Part shown: positions 25,624-37,911 of the stretch, piece by piece
How positions within the stretch are numbered: position 1 is the stretch's first letter
Layout of the letters: each line of letters starts with the position of its first letter
Assembly (NCBI GenBank): GCA_036971615.1
Contig: JAYKKR010000011.1
Location: 1 to 64,000, forward strand
DNA from: Amyloporia xantha
Lineage: Eukaryota; Basidiomycota; Agaricomycetes; Polyporales; Adustoporiaceae
Direction: 5' to 3'
Length of the DNA: 64,000 bases
Made by a program: the position numbers and the translations under genes
Notes under the pieces: generated by a model
What the model was told of the DNA's origin: nothing
What the model saw: the letters and a program-made list of their open reading frames with translations, nothing else
The model's database searches: none

Positions 25624-28295
25624 TCAGTCCGTGATATCTGCGTCCGCACCAAGAATCTGCATGAACTTCTCATAGGTGATTGCCTGCTCCCTTTCGCGCA
25701 GGCATGTTTCAATCTTCTGGTCCTCCTCAGCTACCAGCTCGTCCTCCATTTGTAGCAAAAACATTCGACGTGCATAGCGAGCTCCTTGGATGTTATCTGT
25801 CAGATTCTGGATCTTATAAAAGTGCGTCCAGAGACGTGCAATCCAGGAACCAAGAAGAGGACGGTAGCTGGGGTGCGTGTTGTGAAAATTCGAACGCCAA
25901 GTCGTCATGTCAGTGAAGAACGTTCGCTTCTTGGCTCCAATGGCTGCCAAGTCGGAACCAGCCCATGCTGCAAAATGTCCAAATTTATGCTTCTCGGGGT
26001 TGAAGACCGCGCATGTGTACACAAGAACAGAAAAGAATGACTCAAGGTCATGGCGATATAGATGGACCGGAGGGCGGCGTTCAACAAGGAGTTCCACAGC
26101 CATGAACGGCCCAGTGCCTGTCCGGTACCTAGGCCGTTGTTGGATTTCTTCATGAGCACTGGGGGGATCGTGCTGGGATTTATCACGGGGCGTTTCGTTA
26201 TCGTTATCGTCATCATTCTTCATTGAGTTCGCTTGCTCTTCATCATTCCAATCGTCATTCCCTTCTGCGTCGACTGAGAGTCCAGGCAAGTCTGACTGCG
26301 CTTCATAGTCCTGGTCGTCATAGCCCTGGTCTAGTGGCTCGACGTTCTTGGCAAGATCCCAGTCGCAGAGTACACCAAGGACGCGCCCATTTTCCCGGTA
26401 GAACATGATGTTGTTCGTGCTGATGTCCCGATGGAGAATCTGTGACGTCTCCCATACCCAATGGTGTGCTGTGTGTGTGAGAATCATGAGACACGAGAAA
26501 GATCTGAACGAGATAAGACTGACCGCGCACAACGTCAATAAAAACACACTTGAACTCATCCACGCTCTCAACCGCTTCGAGCGCTTCGTACCGCTTCAAG
26601 ATCATAGTTCGGCAAACACGTTCTTCATAGCCCGGGACACCCATAGCAACGCGGGGCAGATTCATTTGTTCTGGAGTGCGGGTCAGAGCACACTTGAGGT
26701 CCACGACATTCTTCAGATATCGAGGCTTCATCTTCGCCAATTGAACACGAACGGCCATGATGATCGCGTCTTCACTTTTTCGATGGCGTGATGGCCAAGC
26801 GATCTTGGCAACTAGATCATCCGATCCGCATATCGTTTCTGCGAGACCTGTGGCTTTGAGCGGAACGACAGTCGTCCCTCGTCCAATTGTCCCAAATTCT
26901 GTGTAAACCCGACGACGGTCATTGACATCGAGATTGAAGACCAACTCTGAGTCAGCTCCGTGCTCGGGTTCACCACGCGTTGTTCCAGGGATTTCTAGTT
27001 GATTGGGGGTGGCTTTGGATCCCTCAGGGAAATTACAGAGCGTCTTGTCCAGGATCAGAGTAGCCCCATCATAGGAGCCGAAAGATGTCGAAGTCGGAGG
27101 GAGACGCAGGTTCGGTAGTATACCCATCGTATACATGTCGGCGCCGGCGATGGCGGCGATGGCGAGGAGGAACCTGTCCCGATGAGTATCGAGGAAATCG
27201 AATGCCTTAGTCACGACGATCCCCATACGGTCAGCGTACCAAAGCCGCATCCTGTCCTCCTGGATCAGGATCCCAGACCCGTATGACCGGATCCCGTGTG
27301 ACATCAACTCGTTGATGTATTTCGCGGATTGTACTTCATCATGTGTCATGTACAACTTTAACGGTGTATCATTGTTGATTCGTGGTCGCTTGCGAGGACG
27401 ATCGCTTTTGCTGCCCTCATCCAGAGCCGATCGTCTTCGCCGCTTCGAATCAATGGTCTAGATAGCAACAAATGAGAACATGAACTGGTATCGTTGAGAT
27501 GTGACCTTACCACGGGTTTATCCAGGTCGATCGGTAGGTCGTCTTGATCAATGTTATGCTTGACCTTTGTCCGTTTCTTCACTTCGATATGTGTCATTTG
27601 AAACTCCCACCGTGGCTCCTGCTCGATCTCTTCCGCTATGCTCCATTCCATGTCCGGTTTGTACGCAGCATAGTCCCCTTTGACGATCTTTTCTTTCAAA
27701 GACGTGAGTGTGGCCCCACTTCGGAATTTCCAACGCGTCCCCGTCGTAGCCTCCACGGCGGCGGTAACGTCGAGACTGGGTCCAGCACTGCCATACGCTT
27801 GTTCGATAAGGTTGTTGATCATGTTGCCGAGGTGTTCATATGAAGCTCGCTCGTGGGCAACATTATAGAGATGAACATCGTAGCGAGGCAGCATGTATCC
27901 ATCAGGCGACTCTGTCCGAGTCTCTGTGTCAGGTTGAACCGTTTGTGTAGGAATATCTTCATGTGTGAAGTGCCAGACCGCCGAGACGAATTCATCGACG
28001 TCGAAATCCTAGTGAATTTTGTCGGTAAATGCCACTTCCACATACTGCTTGATGTTTTTGTCCTCAAAACCCTTCGTGGATTCGACTTCGTGTGAGGCAT
28101 TATTCTGTAGTGGAGTAATGTCTGGGGCCAGCGCGAGAGAAGGATACTATTAGTCTAGCATCGCCAGCATGCGGAACTACACTCACGAAAACTGAATGGA
28201 CGTCTCGCTTTCCTTTTTGGAGTGCGAGGAGGTTCTGGTAGAGAACGAGCGACGTCGCGGGCTTCATCATGGTAAGCCTCAGTGTCCGTAGCCAT
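25624..28295 (-). pseudogene. FunK1-type protein kinase, damaged copy
   Basis: This is the paralogue of the gene at 16641, on the opposite strand, with the same exon layout. The kinase exons look intact: GTTVVPLKATGLAE, LVAKIAW, ILHRDISTNNIMFYRE, VLCDWDLAK, HDLESFFSVLVY, and a stop at 25624. Two lesions lie near the 5' end. The acceptor of intron 1, CCTCAG in the intact copy, reads CCTCAC (about 28092), and the Trp codon of IHWDFDVEQF is TAG here (28009-28011). A shorter product could start at an internal ATG (27894, MLPRYDVHLYNV) and would keep the whole kinase core, so residual function cannot be excluded. Unlike the intact copy, its upstream region keeps a TATA box (ATATATAAAAGG near 28380). 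Confidence 0.7.
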
Positions 28296-28569
28296 CACAG
28301 CGAATATTCTAGGGTGGGAGTGGCGTAGTGGGTTTTTAGTCCAACAGGGGAAGTAGAGGAGACCCATTTTTGTAGCCTTTTATATATCTGTGCACAGTCT
28401 GTGGCCTACGGTATCACGCGCCGGTTTAGCGAGAGTGTGGTATGCTGTGGCTGATGAAGTGTGGCTAATGAAGAGCTGGCCGCGTCGTAAGCGCGTAGAT
28501 ATGAACAAGGCACGTGATCGTGTACTGGCGTCGGCCCAGTGTGGCTCATGGACCATGGCGTAGCAAGCG

Positions 28570-29450
28570 ACCACGATTAGGGGCAGACCGTTTCGACACG
28601 TCTATCTGCCCGCTGGATTCATTTCGATGAAACTGCCCATCATTCTGGATGTTGTATGTCTACAGTCACTCCGCACACGGAATTCTTTACTGTGTGCCCT
28701 TAGTGGTACTCCCTCCGACGGAGTCTAACATGTCGGACGTGTACTCTCAAAAGTAAAGACGATTTCCACGACAGGCATCACTTCGTGGTTGCATTCCATG
28801 GTTTATCTTCGGACTCATTCCAAGATGTCCTCTTGTTACAAGGATACCGATGCACTGAGAATTATGACAACCATCCGTACGCGCTCAGGACGTCATCTTT
28901 ATAGGTCATGGAATATCAACCTGTCGACTCAAACTGCAGCCGCAGACGAGCCTGCCAAGCCCATATGGTCGATGTCTAAACGACGCCCGTACTTCCTGAT
29001 GGCCATGTGTGGTCGTTCAGAACACCTTAGGCACCTCCGAGGTATCCCGTACCATTTGGTGTCCCGAGACAGGTTGAACAATACATGATTTGCGATCGGA
29101 GGAATTTGTAATGACTACAAGTGTGGGACAATCTCCCGTGAAGTGATATGGGATACGGATACCATCTGATGCGAGTTCTCTACAATATTGTACGTTGGTG
29201 AAAGACGAGAAATTCTCTGAAGCTCCTTTGAACTTCCAACTCATAATTACAACCCATCCCTGAGTAAAAGCCTTACCACGAATAATTTTCAACGAATATA
29301 CAAAAATCTTCTCGTGATATGTGCAGACCAATGTACGTTTGTGGCACGCCACCGACGTGAACGGATGTGAAGAAGATATTATTTCATGTATCATACCAAA
29401 AACGAACATCATCGAAATGATGGAAGCTGGTAGTCGGAAGCACGATGTGC
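28570..29450. other. No supported gene
   Basis: Open frames on both strands (longest about 100 codons on + at 28789-29088) lack recognisable domains or splice support. The interval separates the right duplication arm from modular unit B. Confidence 0.4.
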
Positions 29451-29454
29451 CTAA

Positions 29455-31110
29455 TATGAAGATGTGGTACAGGACAGTAGGAGAATAGGCTAAATGGAAG
29501 GAAGACAAGCTATCGACTCATGTGGCGCGAGCACGATGCAATGAGCGATGAAGAGGGAACAATCTGCCGAGTAGAGAACCCCAGCACGCACTATCGGCAG
29601 TTGCGCTGCTTACCTGTGCCGACACAGAAGGACTGATATACTGCATGTCGAGATCGCTCTTCGTCTGTAGCACTGCATGTTTACAATAATCTAAGTCACT
29701 CACAACAATCAGGAAAGATGGACAGTGATCAACCGACCTTAATCGCTCCAATCATCGGCTTGCACATTGCTTGCGCGAGATCAGCAATAATGACTGATGT
29801 GCTGTCACAGGTTCTCCGTTATGCATGCATCGACTTCTGTACTGGACAGGTTCCCACTCTGCTTGCAAAGTGGTCTGTCAAGCAGAAATAGATTGAACAC
29901 ACATGATCAGGTTACACGTAAATGAAGCCATACCTGCACAGGTTCATGTATTGCAAGTGGAAGGCAAAGTGCCTTATAAATTCGGATGAACGAGGTCCTC
30001 GTACGTCTGATGCGTTCTTGAGGGTGGAACAGTTTGACCCATCGTTCGCCGAACATGCCACTTGAATCTGATTCCGGAAGAACGAATCGCTAGCCCTACT
30101 ACACTACACAATCCCCGGTGAAAGCATTCCGGTGAGTATGCAGAGGAAGAGCTGGAGGTGGCTGGGATGAACGCCGCATGGTTGGGGCGAATATGTCCAT
30201 GGGTAAGCTCTCCGCCGGCGATGGGTAAGCTCTCCGCCGGCGGTGGGTAAGCTCTCCACCGGCATGCAGCTACGCCGCCTCCAGGAATTCGCCACGGCGA
30301 TGAGGGAAGATGCGACACTGAAGATGTGAAAGTCAACAGATAAAAACAAGATGCAAGTGAAAGATAAATACATACTTTACGAAGCATATCCTGGTCTGGT
30401 GACGATTGAATCAGAAAGTCGAAGTTGGCGAGAAGCTGCGAGCATAGGGAATGGCTATGCAAGTATGAAGTGGAGTGGATTTTATTGTGAGGAGAGCTTT
30501 GGAGAAGATGCTGGTTTACGCCACAGAATGTGTGAGGGGGTGGGGATGCTCATATTCGCTGCGCAAGACGAGGCTTTATACCTCGCGAGAGTGTGATTCT
30601 ATGGTGGCCCTCGTCGCTTGCCATCAAAGCGAGGGCCACGTCCAATCAAAGCACTGATTAAGATGTGCCACTGAGAGCTTCCACCAATCGTTCAAGCATG
30701 ATGGCATCGGCTCAAGCACTACCGTTGCTCGCACCACAGGAGGTCTTAGTGCAAGTTGCCGCGAGGAAACTGCTGTCAGTGCCGAGATCAATTATCGCTC
30801 ACAAAGAATTAAATCCATTCTTTCGTTCGTTTCCATCGAGACGAATGTCTTTCTGAGGGCTTATGGAGCGCACTGAGAACTGCGATTGAGCACTTAAACA
30901 AAGGGCGCCAGATTACGAAGCCAGACAAGACAAAGCAGAAGGAGAATGCAGCATTAAACGTAAGATTTATGACCGCCTAATTTGTCTGTAGTGAGTGAGA
31001 CGGACAAAGACCCAGCCAGGCAGACTACAACAATGGTTGCAGCACAGGTAGCATTTTGAAATCGGGCAAGCGTCCCCAAACGGAAGAAGATCCCGATCTT
31101 GCATCGGGCC
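29455..31110 (-). repeat. Modular unit B (degenerate M1 31110, TATA 30580, M2 30419, M3 29476)
   Basis: Minus-strand order: M1-like AAGATCCCGATCTTGCATCGGG (within 31110-31083, degenerate), TATA at 30580-30575, M2 at 30419-30401, then ATG MLRK followed by a GTATGT donor, and M3 at 29476-29455. A stretch near 29790-29620 is open and splice-flanked (VIIADLAQAMCKPMIGAIK, then TKSDLDMQYISPSVSAQ before GTAAGC). Upstream of the TATA box, GAGGGCCAC...CAATCAAAGCAC resembles the same position in unit E. Confidence 0.5.
30201..30265. repeat. 22-bp tandem repeat, three copies
   Basis: The unit GGGTAAGCTCTCCGCCGGCG(AT) is repeated at 30201-30222, 30223-30244 and 30245-30265. The last copy has CACCGG for CGCCGG. 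It lies inside unit B, and because 22 is not a multiple of 3 it would break any reading frame there. Confidence 0.9.
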
Positions 31111-33117
31111 ACAGGCCACGTGCCAGGCCACGGCTTGACAGGCTTTGACCGTGAGTCCGTGACGCCTCTCGTTGTGCGCTTCACAAGGTGCAGCTAACCC
31201 AAGACACACTCTACTCGAGTTGTCTGTGCTTACAAGCCAATACTCTGTACCCGACATAAATTCTATGCTAAAACTGAAGCAATCCCACGGTCGCAGGCTC
31301 TGGACTTACGTTTTCTGCATCGTTCGTCAAAAGGCCCACAACTACCACTGGCAACGGTATACATGACGGTCAGCGGAAATTGTTATTCTGGGAACCTCAA
31401 AAGTGAAGAAGGAATGTTTTTGACTACAAATTGAAACGGCATGTAGGCAACGCAGATACGACACCTCTTCTGCTCCTATCGAACTGACATGTATTAGTGC
31501 CCGTCGTCCCCACTATAGTGCATCAAGTCCCTATCCTTCCCATATAGAAGAGAATACGCGCTTTATTTGAATGCAGCTCGCTCTTTAGTTATGATAAAGG
31601 GCAGTCTTTATCCAACGTCCCTCTTCGAACTAAGAATAGTCTCGGTTAGTCGGACTCTACGGTTTTCATTCGACAGATACCTCTCCTGCTTGCCGCTGCA
31701 TGCCCTACGATATCCACCCCTGTTCTTTCTCTGCCCCTGTAATCCTTGATTCTCACAATGCTTTTGGCATGCATAGTCTCTTGTTGACACCAATTGCACG
31801 TTCATGCTAGGCGGCCGACGGACGATGATGTGTACTCTCCAATCCTCGGACTAGCAGAATCTCCCTTTGCCAACACAGCCTATCCGCTCTATCTCCTTTG
31901 CCTTCGTGTATCTCGTGTGGGCTCAGACGCTTCGCAGTCGCGAAAATTCCTTGGATGTCTTTGCGACGTCGGATATCGGATAGGGTTTGTGCTGGAGAAA
32001 AACAAGCACTGTGCGGTAGCAAGAAGATTTTACGACACTTTACCAGTAGATATCCTGCTGCGGGCCGCGCCGAAATGTAGCTGACCGAGGCACAAGAATA
32101 CATGATCAGCTGGTACTAAAAGGACCGTTCCTCAGCATATTTCTCATCCTCGTTGGACAAACTGATGTCTATAGCTTGAGTAGATTTTTGTCCCAGTCCG
32201 CCCATACAGCATAGGGCTGCCGCTCAAGCCCCTCGCTCATTTCATCTGGAAACTGGTGCGAATATCCCTGCGAAGCGAATTTCACTTTATGGATTGCGTT
32301 TCCTTTGATCCTTCGTAAAATGCGGGATTCAGCCGTACTATATCTTCCAACACCGCCATGTGTCCTTACGACCATCCTCAGCCCGGAATGTTTCTGCCCA
32401 CCCATGAGACGTTCTCGTCACATAGATCCTTCATGTCTTCGTCCACTGACATGCTCAGTCTTCATCATAGGGCCTACGTTTCCTGTCAAGAAACCGAGCT
32501 GGAAGTACTCCGCGTTTGGTCGCCGGGCCAGTTCTGTCACATAGTCAATACGCGTAGACGTTCTTTTCAGTCGAGTGCCTCGGCCATATGTCGTGGCCCG
32601 TTTCGGCATCTGAAAGACGCGACTCGAATCCCTGGACTTGCGAACATTGAACGTATCTTATAACCTCTGGTACGTTTCGTGTATGAATTGAGGTTAGACA
32701 AGAGACATATCGAGCTCGCTCATAATTTCATTTATCTTTTATTCCGAGCTGTGACCCAGTATACAGCTAGCGTTCTAATCGCAACGTCTGCAATAATGTC
32801 GCGCCAGGCACATCGAGTGCTTGTGTTCAGTCTTCAGTTCATATAATAAGGCGCGAGATGAATACAATTTATACGGCAATCTGATATGGAGCCCTTGTGC
32901 CGTATGACGCCGTATATAATACCTCTGGAAGATGTTCTCGTCAGTCCGAGTTAGTGATATAGCCGCAATGTTCGACGGCACGACATCCGTTTTTCGAATC
33001 AGAATAGAATCATAAGCAGACAGATTGAATCGTCATGGAGGTTAGACAAGACGACAATCAGTCGAGATTGAGACCAGGCAAACAATTAATTTGTATTATG
33101 AGACTGTCAATGAGAAG
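31111..33117. other. Gene-poor interval, possible small minus-strand gene near 32.2-32.7 kb
   Basis: No confident gene. On the minus strand a TATA-like GTTATAAGATACG (about 32650-32662) precedes ATG 32609 (MPKRATTYGRGTRLKRTSTR, then RIDYVTELARRPNAEYFQLG). A further open segment follows at 32405-32169 in another frame. The two could be exons of one small gene, but no domain is recognised. The remainder shows nothing. Confidence 0.35.
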
Positions 33118-34300
33118 TATGGAGATGTGGTACAGGACATACTAACTACCATGAGGCGAACGGCTAATGATACAGGATGTCTAACGATTCTGGACGACAT
33201 TATCGGTCAGTCTAGACCACAGGATTCCTTCCACTGAGAGATCATGCATATGCCGAATTATGGCCGGATGTGGTCGCCCCGGCGCATGGACATCCCGCGT
33301 ATAGACAGGGGTCCTAGATGTATGCATAATCCATCAGTATTTGGTATTTGGTAATGGATAGAAGGAGATACCCACCTCAAGGCCCTGTGAGCCCCTCGTA
33401 CCACTATCATCGCCATCACCACATCGGATAGGAACGGCACTGTGGCACTCCCGTTGCGGCCGTCTCGCACAGCGATATTGGTGGGTGCAAGTGGAGAGAC
33501 TGACACAGCATAATTCAGAAAATGCGAACACAGCAACCTGGAAAGAGGTACCTGGCCATTCTGTGGCTCTGTCCATGTCAACCGACACGCTATAGTCGGG
33601 AGCAACGACTATAAGTCTGACGATGAGTACACCTTGCGGGAGGTTTGACGATTGAATCAGAAAGCTGAAGCTGGCGAGGGCTTCATGTGGCCAGTTGGTG
33701 TGAAATGATAAAACATAGAGGTAGTTGAGCCTTCGTAATCAGTAGGAGGGGGGATGCGAAGCGGGACGATCGTCTCAGCTGCATGAGACAAGCCTTTTAT
33801 ACTTCTGGGAGGCCCCGCTGGAGCTGTGGTTGCTTGAAAACGTGTCCTCAACAAACCAGAAGGGCCACCGCACGAACAATGCCTGCCTAAAATAGCTGAA
33901 ACGGGACAAGCGGTGAGCTGAAGCCACGTCGTCGGCTGCATTAGTTCAGTCAAAGCGGTTAGAATGCCGGTTTTTCAGCGGATATTTCGGAACGCTTGTG
34001 GGTCAGGTTCAACATTTTTCAGAGAGCATTTTGAAAATCAAAAGATCACGTTGACAAGTGCCACGACTCAGGACACTGGTTACTCAGAGCTTGCTCGATG
34101 GGCTGGCAGACGGATGAGACAACATAGCATGAGACAGTCATATCTTCGATGGACGTTGGAGATGCATTGAAGAGTTCGACACAGAATATTGTTCATGATT
34201 TGAGCTCCAAACAGGCCCGTAACAGAGTATGGCCTGAAAAGTGTTCCCCGGCAGCGCGCCACAGGATGAGAGAGAAAGACAATCTCAGATCTTGATCTCG
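33118..34300 (-). repeat. Modular unit C (M1 34300, TATA 33801, M2 33665, M3 33139)
   Basis: Minus-strand order: M1 at 34300-34271, TATA (TATAAAAGG) at 33801-33795, M2 at 33665-33647, the gene at 33576-33181, and M3 at 33139-33118. The M1 neighbourhood (about 34140-34290) also shares GCGCGCCACA and flanking sequence with the corresponding part of unit D (39800-39950). Confidence 0.65.
33181..33576 (-). CDS. Putative small three-exon protein of modular unit C (93 aa)
   Basis: Exons 33576-33552, 33499-33376 and 33313-33181 join in frame with good GT...AG sites (introns of 52 and 62 nt). The product starts MDRATEWP, continues VSPLAPTNIAVRDGRNGSAT, then PFLSDVVMAMIVVRGAHRAL, and ends LWSRLTDNVVQNR. 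There is a modest hydrophobic stretch in exon 2 but no signal peptide. The architecture matches the gene in unit D: a first exon of about 9 codons and a second intron in phase 2 after Leu-Arg. The ATG is 71 nt downstream of M2 and M3 begins about 40 nt after the stop. Sequence similarity to unit D's product is minimal. Function unknown; a non-coding or decayed status cannot be excluded. Confidence 0.42.
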
Positions 34301-34967
34301 TAGGCACGTGCTACTTGCCACACCAGCTTGCCCGTTCACCGCGTGTATAGACTCAATTCTCTACATGTCTACCGCTCTGAGTCGACGACTTCAACCTTTA
34401 CCTCTACATAATTCAATTTTTGCGTCTTGGTATACCAATGTCGCACAAACTCTATGGAAAACCTGGTCTCATTCGATGGCAAGAGGGCTTATAAGTGGGC
34501 CGGGTGTTTGTCGCAGAAATAAACATATTGCCAGCCTGGTTCGTCCCCTTGTTAGTCCAGACAATAGTTGATGGAGATCAAGCACTGCCAGTCCAGCCTA
34601 TTATTGGGTTGTCGACACCCGTAGACTGAAGCTCTTGTGAATGTCAGCCTCGAACTTTAGAGAAAATTTGTGCTTTACTTGCGAGAGGCCGCAATCGTTG
34701 TCGTTGTGCTAATTCAGGGGCCCATCTATCCTCACAAAATGCTCTCAAGCATAGGAATCACTGCCACGTCTATGCCAGAGATCTCCCGTCAGCGTGTCAG
34801 ACATTTCTGACCGAGCACGCCACGCCACAGTGCAGTATGCTATGCTCATATGCTCTAGATAAGTTCGGGCACGGCGAACACAATAAGACGCGGTACTCAG
34901 CGTGGGTATCATCTTATATTATCTCAGTTCACCCCATGCGCCATGATTGCTTCTTCCCTGCACTGTG

Positions 34968-34975
34968 TATAAAAA
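34968..34975 (+). promoter_or_regulatory. TATA box (TATAAAAA)
   Basis: It lies 42 bp upstream of ATG 35017 on the + strand, in sequence resembling the TATA regions of the modular units. The M1 element of unit C is about 670 bp upstream, so the two promoters are divergent. Confidence 0.6.
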
Positions 34976-35016
34976 GCCCGATGTGTTTCCATTCCCGCTT
35001 ATTGACTGACGCCGAC

Positions 35017-35308
35017 ATGAAACTGATTGGTAAGTTAGACAACCCACGCATATTAATGATATTGATGTCCATATAGATGCACAGCTAACTGCCAACTTCC
35101 TGACGAGCGCAAGAACAACGGTCACGGCATTGGCATGGAAGACCCTTATCGATGCAAAGGATGAGGTATTCATGCTGGTTGAAATACACCAATCAGAATG
35201 TCTGGGTATTACCGGACACACGGGAGCCATATGTAAGTTACCGATCTATGAGCTACGAGCTACTGATTTCTTTTTCTCACAGTATTCCGTGGTATTGGTA
35301 CAAATTAG
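35017..35308 (+). CDS. Putative small three-exon protein (64 aa)
   Basis: Exons 35017-35029, 35077-35232 and 35283-35308 join in frame with GTAAGT donors. The product reads MKLIDAQLTANFLTSARTTV, then TALAWKTLIDAKDEVFMLVE, then HQSECLGITGHTGAI, and ends at TAG 35306-35308. As in the units C and D genes, the first exon is tiny (4 codons) and a strong TATA box lies just upstream. No clear M2 element precedes it. No signal peptide or known domain is seen. Coding status rests on the splice signals and TATA box only. Confidence 0.4.
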
Positions 35309-36704
35309 GGAGACAGTCTGGCCCGTTCAGGTACCTGTATAGGGTTCTTCATGACTGCAAACGATCTTTAGCAATCGAGTAATCTCAAGCGTTCGTATTC
35401 CTCGGGAAAATCACCTTGCATCAACGAGCTCAAATCTGTGATGACGTTCGACCGTTCAAGTTAAACAGCGATTGACGCTATTCAAAGGGCACATTATGGT
35501 ACGATTGACCGTTGTCAGAAAAACGCATCTGATGCTATGTATAGAGGGGTTAATGTTCTCTCTCGCGTGGGAATGTAGTCTTGAGCTCAACAAAGCTGCT
35601 GAATGGCTTCTATCGCAGGTTCCATCAGCTGACAGCAGCGTTTTCCCGTTTAGCGATATCATTACTGGAAATTGACACTTAGCGTGAGAGTAAGTGCTCA
35701 ACATATACATTCTGAAATATACCGGCGTCAGAAGGAACAGTTCCTTTGTAGTTCCGATATGTTGGGTACATCCTTGTATCTATTCATACACGCCACAGTC
35801 CAGGATGGCCCCAGGTTCGGGTGTTCTCTTTCCCACCAATCACAGTCAATTTGAACCATGTTTTGTTTACGAGGTTATTGACGGGATTCTATAATCACTA
35901 ATGGAGTGTAGGTGCGGCTGGCGTCCTGGTACTGATACACCTTATCCCAGAAAAAACCGGAACATAACGTGGGAGTGCTACCAGGACTGATTCAAATGTA
36001 ATCCAAATGTCTTCGAGTTTCTAGGCCTATGATAGTCTTCGATGTTCCATCTGCCCATTGGTACGATTGGCTCCTTATCCCGCAGCCTCTTCTTCATGGT
36101 CTGACCGGCAAGGCGAGCTTGCGAAGGCGCTGGAGATAACACGCAGTGTCACCAACCTTGGAAGTAAGGCTTTCTGCCGCTCATGGTAAAGGTCAGACGG
36201 CATTTGTTCTCTCATGTCTTTGCGCGTTATTTGGAACACATTGTAGGCTGGACGCCTGTGAGTCTTCCGATGGGTTTTTCCTAACGCTCTACGCAGTGCG
36301 ACGCTCGTAAAATTTCAGTCTTACGTCATAATCAAGCGAGCGTCAGCCTTGTGTCGATGCACTTCCGATGTGCCCAAGTTGGCAGACCAATTAGTCAAAC
36401 AGTGCTCAGATTCTCCTAGCGGACTTCTAATTCAAAACGTTCCTCGGTTTATCCTCGGTATGAAGTCCATGTTGTCATTGCCAGTGAGCCCTCGTGGAGC
36501 TGACTGAATTCTACGACGAAGATTCATCGTAAGCGATCATGCTCTAGACGAGCTCGACTGATTGACTGACTAGCACGACGTCTGTACTCTGGCGCACGAA
36601 TAGTGAAGTCGCGCTTGGGCGATAAACATATAAGATTGCATTCAAGGTCTTGCTCTCCTTATCACCTTTTCCTCTCCCTCACAGAAAAATTCCGTCGCTA
36701 AACG
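35309..36704. other. No supported gene
   Basis: AT-rich intergenic sequence upstream of the terpene synthase gene; short frames only. ACATATAAGATTG at about 36628 could serve as its TATA box. Confidence 0.4.
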
Positions 36705-37911
36705 ATGCCTGATGTCTGCGACTTTAGGTACGCACGTCACTCCGAATGCACTGCTTGTCTTCATCCGAGAATCTTAGTGTCAATGTCGTTCAAACCGACA
36801 AATCCCTCATTGCTGATCCTGATCACGAAGTCGTACGAAATTTAAGAACGTATGTGGATACGTAGCTTGTTGCTGACGTGCTTCATGTCAGAAGACTTCT
36901 ATCCTCGATGTCTCTAAAGCGACCATCCATGATTTCTTGACACGAATGGGTTACACTGACCTGGACTGTCCGCGTGACGTCGAGCTGGAAGCTCGTGTCA
37001 AGAACATCACCCGAACCTGGTCATTTGAGAAGCAAATCCACCCCCGCATCGTTACGGGGCTTGTGATAACAGAAACAGCGTATCGCCACCTTTCCGACAT
37101 TGGCGCCAAGGTTACCATCACTATTTTTACCGCGCTCGCTGCTAGCTTGGATGACCCAGCCATGCTAGACGCAGTGGCATCTCATGACTTCCACAGCCGA
37201 CTGTGCAGTGGAACGATTCACCAGGATGGTGGGATACTCAGTGCATTCGTAAAGAGTTTAGCAGATATGGGGAAATACTTCCCCCAATTCGGCACGGCAT
37301 CCATAATTTCGTCGGCTATCCGATTCATAAATGGGTCGATTATCGAGAATACCACAGGCAATATACCTTTGCATGCAAGCTCACTTCCTTTCGTGGAGTA
37401 TCGTCGGGGCATGAGTGGCGCTCCTGATGCCTATGCCTGCTTCATTTGGGAAGGACGCAGCTTCCCCGATGCCAGTGTGTACATACAAGCGATCCCGTAT
37501 GTGCCAATCTGTTGAGGTATGCTAGTATACCGCTTACGAACTGGATTTAGAGACGCCAACTTATACATTAATCACGCCAAGTAAGTACACCCACTCTAGT
37601 GAGAGTTCTGCTCGAAACTGACGTCCTATTTCAGTGATATCTTGTCTTTCTATAAGGAAGAGCTACAGGGAGAGACAGCCACCTACATCCACGATCGCGC
37701 TCGTGCCACCGGGAAGGCCCTGTCAGACACACTTCACGAGCTCGTCAATGAGACATCCAGCGCGGCACGGCGTGTGCATGACATATTAGGCGAGGGATCA
37801 GCCAGAGACGCGTGGGATAACTTTGCGATGGGATACATTAAGTTTCATTTTGTTGATCCTCGGTACCAGCTGCAGGGCATCCTTGGGGCTGAAAACAAAT
37901 ATATGATATAG
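36705..37911 (+). CDS. Class I sesquiterpene synthase, trichodiene-synthase-like family
   Basis: Five exons: 36705-36727, 36778 to about 36853, 36892-37496, 37551-37580 and 37635-37911, about 336 aa. The frame is certain from exon 3 onward. The exon 2 donor is ambiguous: GTATGT at 36850 would break the frame, while GTGGAT four bases later keeps it. The metal-binding signatures are an Asp-rich ALAASLDDPAMLD (about residue 120), the NSE triad NDILSFYKEE (about 245-254) and a C-terminal HFVDPRYQ (RY motif), which binds diphosphate in this family. Length and motif order fit the basidiomycete trichodiene-synthase-like group, which cyclises farnesyl diphosphate in the cytosol. The product is unknown and need not be trichodiene. 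No P450 or transporter partner is next to it, so this is not an obvious biosynthetic cluster. Confidence 0.75.

Larger units (their letters stand above)
24060..28560 (-). repeat. Right arm of the diverged inverted duplication
   Basis: Mirror of 16420-20520: M1 element (24063-24097), small gene (+), convergent FunK1 gene (-), then shared upstream sequence up to about 28560 (ACGATCACGTGCCTTGTTCA on the minus strand). The two kinases are roughly 80-85 % identical by eye, so the duplication is old relative to the retrotransposon and the 54-64 kb duplication. Confidence 0.75.
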
